Shown piece by piece: positions 62,259 through 64,000 of a DNA stretch of 64,000 bases. Both the position numbers and the translations under genes were made by a program. Source of the stretch: Nocardia vermiculata NBRC 100427 (lineage in GTDB: Bacteria > Actinomycetota > Actinomycetes > Mycobacteriales > Mycobacteriaceae); the NCBI RefSeq assembly GCF_001613265.1, contig NZ_BDCA01000001.1, forward strand, positions 62,001-126,000. The letters run 5' to 3'. How positions within the stretch are numbered: position 1 is the first letter of the stretch; each line of letters begins with the position of its first letter. The notes beneath the pieces are model-generated. The model saw only the letters and a list, made by a program, of their open reading frames with translations, was not told the origin of the DNA and made no database searches.

Positions 62259-63574
62259 CAGCCTTTTGGTACCGGGTATGTTCCGTCGGGATTCTTGGGT
62301 ATATGCGTTGACGCTTTACTTCCGGGTTTTCCATTCAAGTCGACCGGCTGCCCATCCTTGTTATAGTATCGCACGTAGCCATCCGGATAACGGTCCGTGG
62401 GTTCAGCATCTCGGAACATGTTTTCGTTTCGCTCCGATCCCGGCTTTTGCCATACCCAACCTTTATCATTATCCGCTCGCCGCGGAACCCAATCTTCTGG
62501 CACATGCTCGGGACGTGGCGGTGCTGTCGATTGAGTCTTTGATTCTGTGCTGTCATCATCCTCGCCGTCGATGAGCACTTTCATCGCGATGATGGCCGCG
62601 AGTTTGGTGGCTTCGCGTTCGAGGTCTTCGGGGACGTCTGTGAAAGCGTCGATAGCGATGACTCCGCCGACAAGTGCTCCAGCGCCGAGGATGCCGGCCA
62701 AGGCGCTGCCGGTGAAGGCGTTTTCGATGGCACCGATCGTAGCCGTGACAGCGGCGGCGATACCCTCGCCGGCGACCTCGGCGGACATACCGACGGTGAA
62801 GATGGCCAAAGCGATGCCGGCGACTGCGGCAGCGGCGATGCCAGCTTCGAGCCAGTTGATTTTGGTCGCGACGTTATCGCCGAAAGCGACGGTGGCGTCG
62901 TGATACTTGCCGACCGAGGTCGCCACCGACGTCGTGGAGGCGGTTAGGGACGTGGCGCTGCTTTTGAGAGTGGTGAAGTGGTCTTGGATATGCGTGCGGT
63001 TGGTGGGGTCGTCGACGCCGTCGAACAGCGCCGAGATCGTGTCGATGCGGGCAGCGGCGCCGGTGAGGGTTTCATGGGTCGAAAAGGTCTTCCATGAGTC
63101 GTGAGCGACCTTCAGTTTCGACGCATCGGCATTGGGGAGCTGATGGAACTTTTCGATGACCGCTTTGACCAGATCGTCGAAGAACTGCTTCACGCCGCCG
63201 CTGTGTTCGAACCCGGCTCCGTTGTCACCGACCGAGGTCGGCAATACGACACTGTATTCGCCGACCTGACCGGTGTTCGGACGTGGCGGTGGCGGGTTGG
63301 ACTTGTTCGCAATACCCCAGTTGTATCCCTGGGCGTAGAGCACAGCCCCGTAGTTGGTCAATGCATTGGCGAGGCTCGCGCTCACCTGCAGAGTGTGCTG
63401 AGCGGAACGGTCGTAGACCTCGGCCCACTTCACGCAACCGGCAGCGTTGCCGGCCATCCCCTCGCACTGATGTTTGACCGCCTCGTGGACCGGCTTATCG
63501 GCCGCCCGCAGATCACTCGCGAGTTGATGACATTGAGCGGCGGCATCATAGTAGGTCTGCCAATCGACGATCAC
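62255..63574 (-). CDS. WXG100-headed polymorphic toxin
   Basis: A 439-residue protein. The N-terminal ~230 residues are helical like ESX/WXG100-type export heads (DWQTYYDAAAQCHQLASDLRAADK). A hydrophobic Gly/Ala segment (about 240-310) follows, then a short variable C-terminal domain (about 345-439) with RYPDGYVRYYNKDGQPVDLNG and THIPKNPDGTYPVPKGW. This tip is probably the toxic domain; its activity is not known. GTG 63574 lies one base after the WXG100 gene. The following gene looks like its immunity protein. Confidence 0.75.
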   Translation of the reverse strand: MIVDWQTYYDAAAQCHQLASDLRAADKPVHEAVKHQCEGMAGNAAGCVKWAEVYDRSAQHTLQVSASLANALTNYGAVLYAQGYNWGIANKSNPPPPRPNTGQVGEYSVVLPTSVGDNGAGFEHSGGVKQFFDDLVKAVIEKFHQLPNADASKLKVAHDSWKTFSTHETLTGAAARIDTISALFDGVDDPTNRTHIQDHFTTLKSSATSLTASTTSVATSVGKYHDATVAFGDNVATKINWLEAGIAAAAVAGIALAIFTVGMSAEVAGEGIAAAVTATIGAIENAFTGSALAGILGAGALVGGVIAIDAFTDVPEDLEREATKLAAIIAMKVLIDGEDDDSTESKTQSTAPPRPEHVPEDWVPRRADNDKGWVWQKPGSERNENMFRDAEPTDRYPDGYVRYYNKDGQPVDLNGKPGSKASTHIPKNPDGTYPVPKGW

Positions 63575-63575
63575 T

Positions 63576-63878
63576 TCATTGCCCGCTTTGCAGCATCCGC
63601 CGATTGGTTTCGAGAGCGCGCGTGTAGGCAGCGTGCGCAGCCTTGGCGGCATCGCTCATATCCCGCACACCGTCCACGAATTCTTTTGCGCCGGCGATCC
63701 ATTCACGATGGGCATCGTCATAGGCGCGAGCAGCTATGCCTTCCCAACCGGTTCCCTGCAGTTCGGTGACCCGTTGATGGATATCGTCGAGGTGATCATC
63801 GATGAACCCAGCCAGGCCGGCCAGGCGCGCAACGACCTGATCGAGATGCTCGAGGTCTACAGAAAATTGTGACGCCAT
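63576..63878 (-). CDS. WXG100-family protein (EsxA/EsxB-like)
   Basis: A 100-residue helical-hairpin protein with the W-x-G turn as GTGWEG near residue 45, typical of WXG100 substrates or partners of the type VII secretion system. No Y-x3-D/E motif is seen at its end, so it may be exported bound to a partner. It lies four bases after the partial gene at the edge and one base before the toxin gene, in one operon. Confidence 0.86.
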   Translation of the reverse strand: MASQFSVDLEHLDQVVARLAGLAGFIDDHLDDIHQRVTELQGTGWEGIAARAYDDAHREWIAGAKEFVDGVRDMSDAAKAAHAAYTRALETNRRMLQSGQ

Positions 63879-63882
63879 CAGC

Positions 63883-64000
63883 TCACGACCAGTTCAATTT
63901 CGGAATGCCCAACTCGGCGGCACTCGCTTCATCGGTGGCAGCGAACGTTTCGGCGGTGACACCCAGCTTCTCCGCCATACCCGTCAATGCCGTGAAGATC
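63883..64000 (-). CDS. Partial type VII secretion-associated protein
   Basis: Only the last 38 residues are visible: MAEKLGVTAETFAATDEASAAEL and the end GIPKLNWS. They match the C-terminal half of EspC/DUF2580-like ESX target proteins. The start lies beyond the right edge. It is the first visible gene of the minus-strand effector operon. Confidence 0.65.
   Translation of the reverse strand, partial: IFTALTGMAEKLGVTAETFAATDEASAAELGIPKLNWS

Overview
The window is high-GC actinomycete DNA, most likely from a Nocardia or a close mycolic-acid relative. Pointers are a cobU/cobT, DUF3043, hesB and adoK block that resembles the neighbourhood Rv2202c-Rv2207 of Mycobacterium tuberculosis, a glbN-type truncated haemoglobin, F420-dependent and DUF4254 proteins, a DUF3558 lipoprotein, and WXG100/type VII secretion genes at the right edge. 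No rRNA, tRNA, CRISPR array or insertion sequence was seen. Start codons were chosen from ribosome-binding sites, overlaps and family length, and several are uncertain.

Layout. 1-10.5 kb is housekeeping: cobalamin synthesis (partial), Fe-S insertion, adenosine kinase, an MBL hydrolase, an ABC exporter with a TetR gene, ilvE and gcvT. 10.6-21 kb is mixed: glbN with a TioE-like regulator, a membrane beta-propeller protein, a hydrolase/DUF4254 pair, a PucR regulator, an M20 amidohydrolase, a TRIC channel, an EEP phosphatase and a DedA protein. 21.8-31.6 kb is a catabolic cluster: a TetR gene, an MHS-type transporter and a hydrolase on the minus strand, and on the plus strand a tightly coupled operon of reductase, Rieske oxygenase, hydrolase, 44-residue membrane protein, M20-like protein, LigB-type extradiol dioxygenase and C-C hydrolase. 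One inverted repeat, TCGTAC-N3-GTACGA, recurs at both outward promoters and in degenerate form near the tetR gene, so the TetR protein probably controls the whole unit. The substrate is unknown.

31.7-34.3 kb holds a divergent pair, a tandem SLATT/DUF4231-like membrane protein and a multi-TM protein with a TIR/SLOG-like domain, a combination reminiscent of nucleotide-signal effectors. 34.3-40 kb has small metabolic and regulatory genes and a decayed copy of the DUF3140 gene end.

40-58.4 kb looks like a defence island. Its left arm is a minus-strand run: a DNA N6-adenine methylase carrying its own specificity-like tail, a half-length HsdS-like protein, a Ser/Thr kinase with TPRs and a Ser/Thr kinase with a WD40 propeller, with no restriction subunit. 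Its right arm is a plus-strand run: a DrmD-like SNF2 helicase, a 1540-residue Eco57I-type methyltransferase, and the DarT/DarG DNA ADP-ribosylation toxin-antitoxin pair. Four small secreted or membrane proteins lie between the arms. 58.4-60.6 kb has an XRE regulator and small genes. 60.6-64 kb is a minus-strand type VII effector locus: WXG100 partners, a polymorphic toxin with a DUF6188 immunity gene, a DUF3558 lipoprotein and a helical candidate substrate.

The best candidates for undescribed systems are the methylase-HsdS-two-kinase run, the helicase-methyltransferase-DarTG run, the SLATT/TIR-SLOG pair, and the catabolic operon with its metal-ligand-less M20 homologue.
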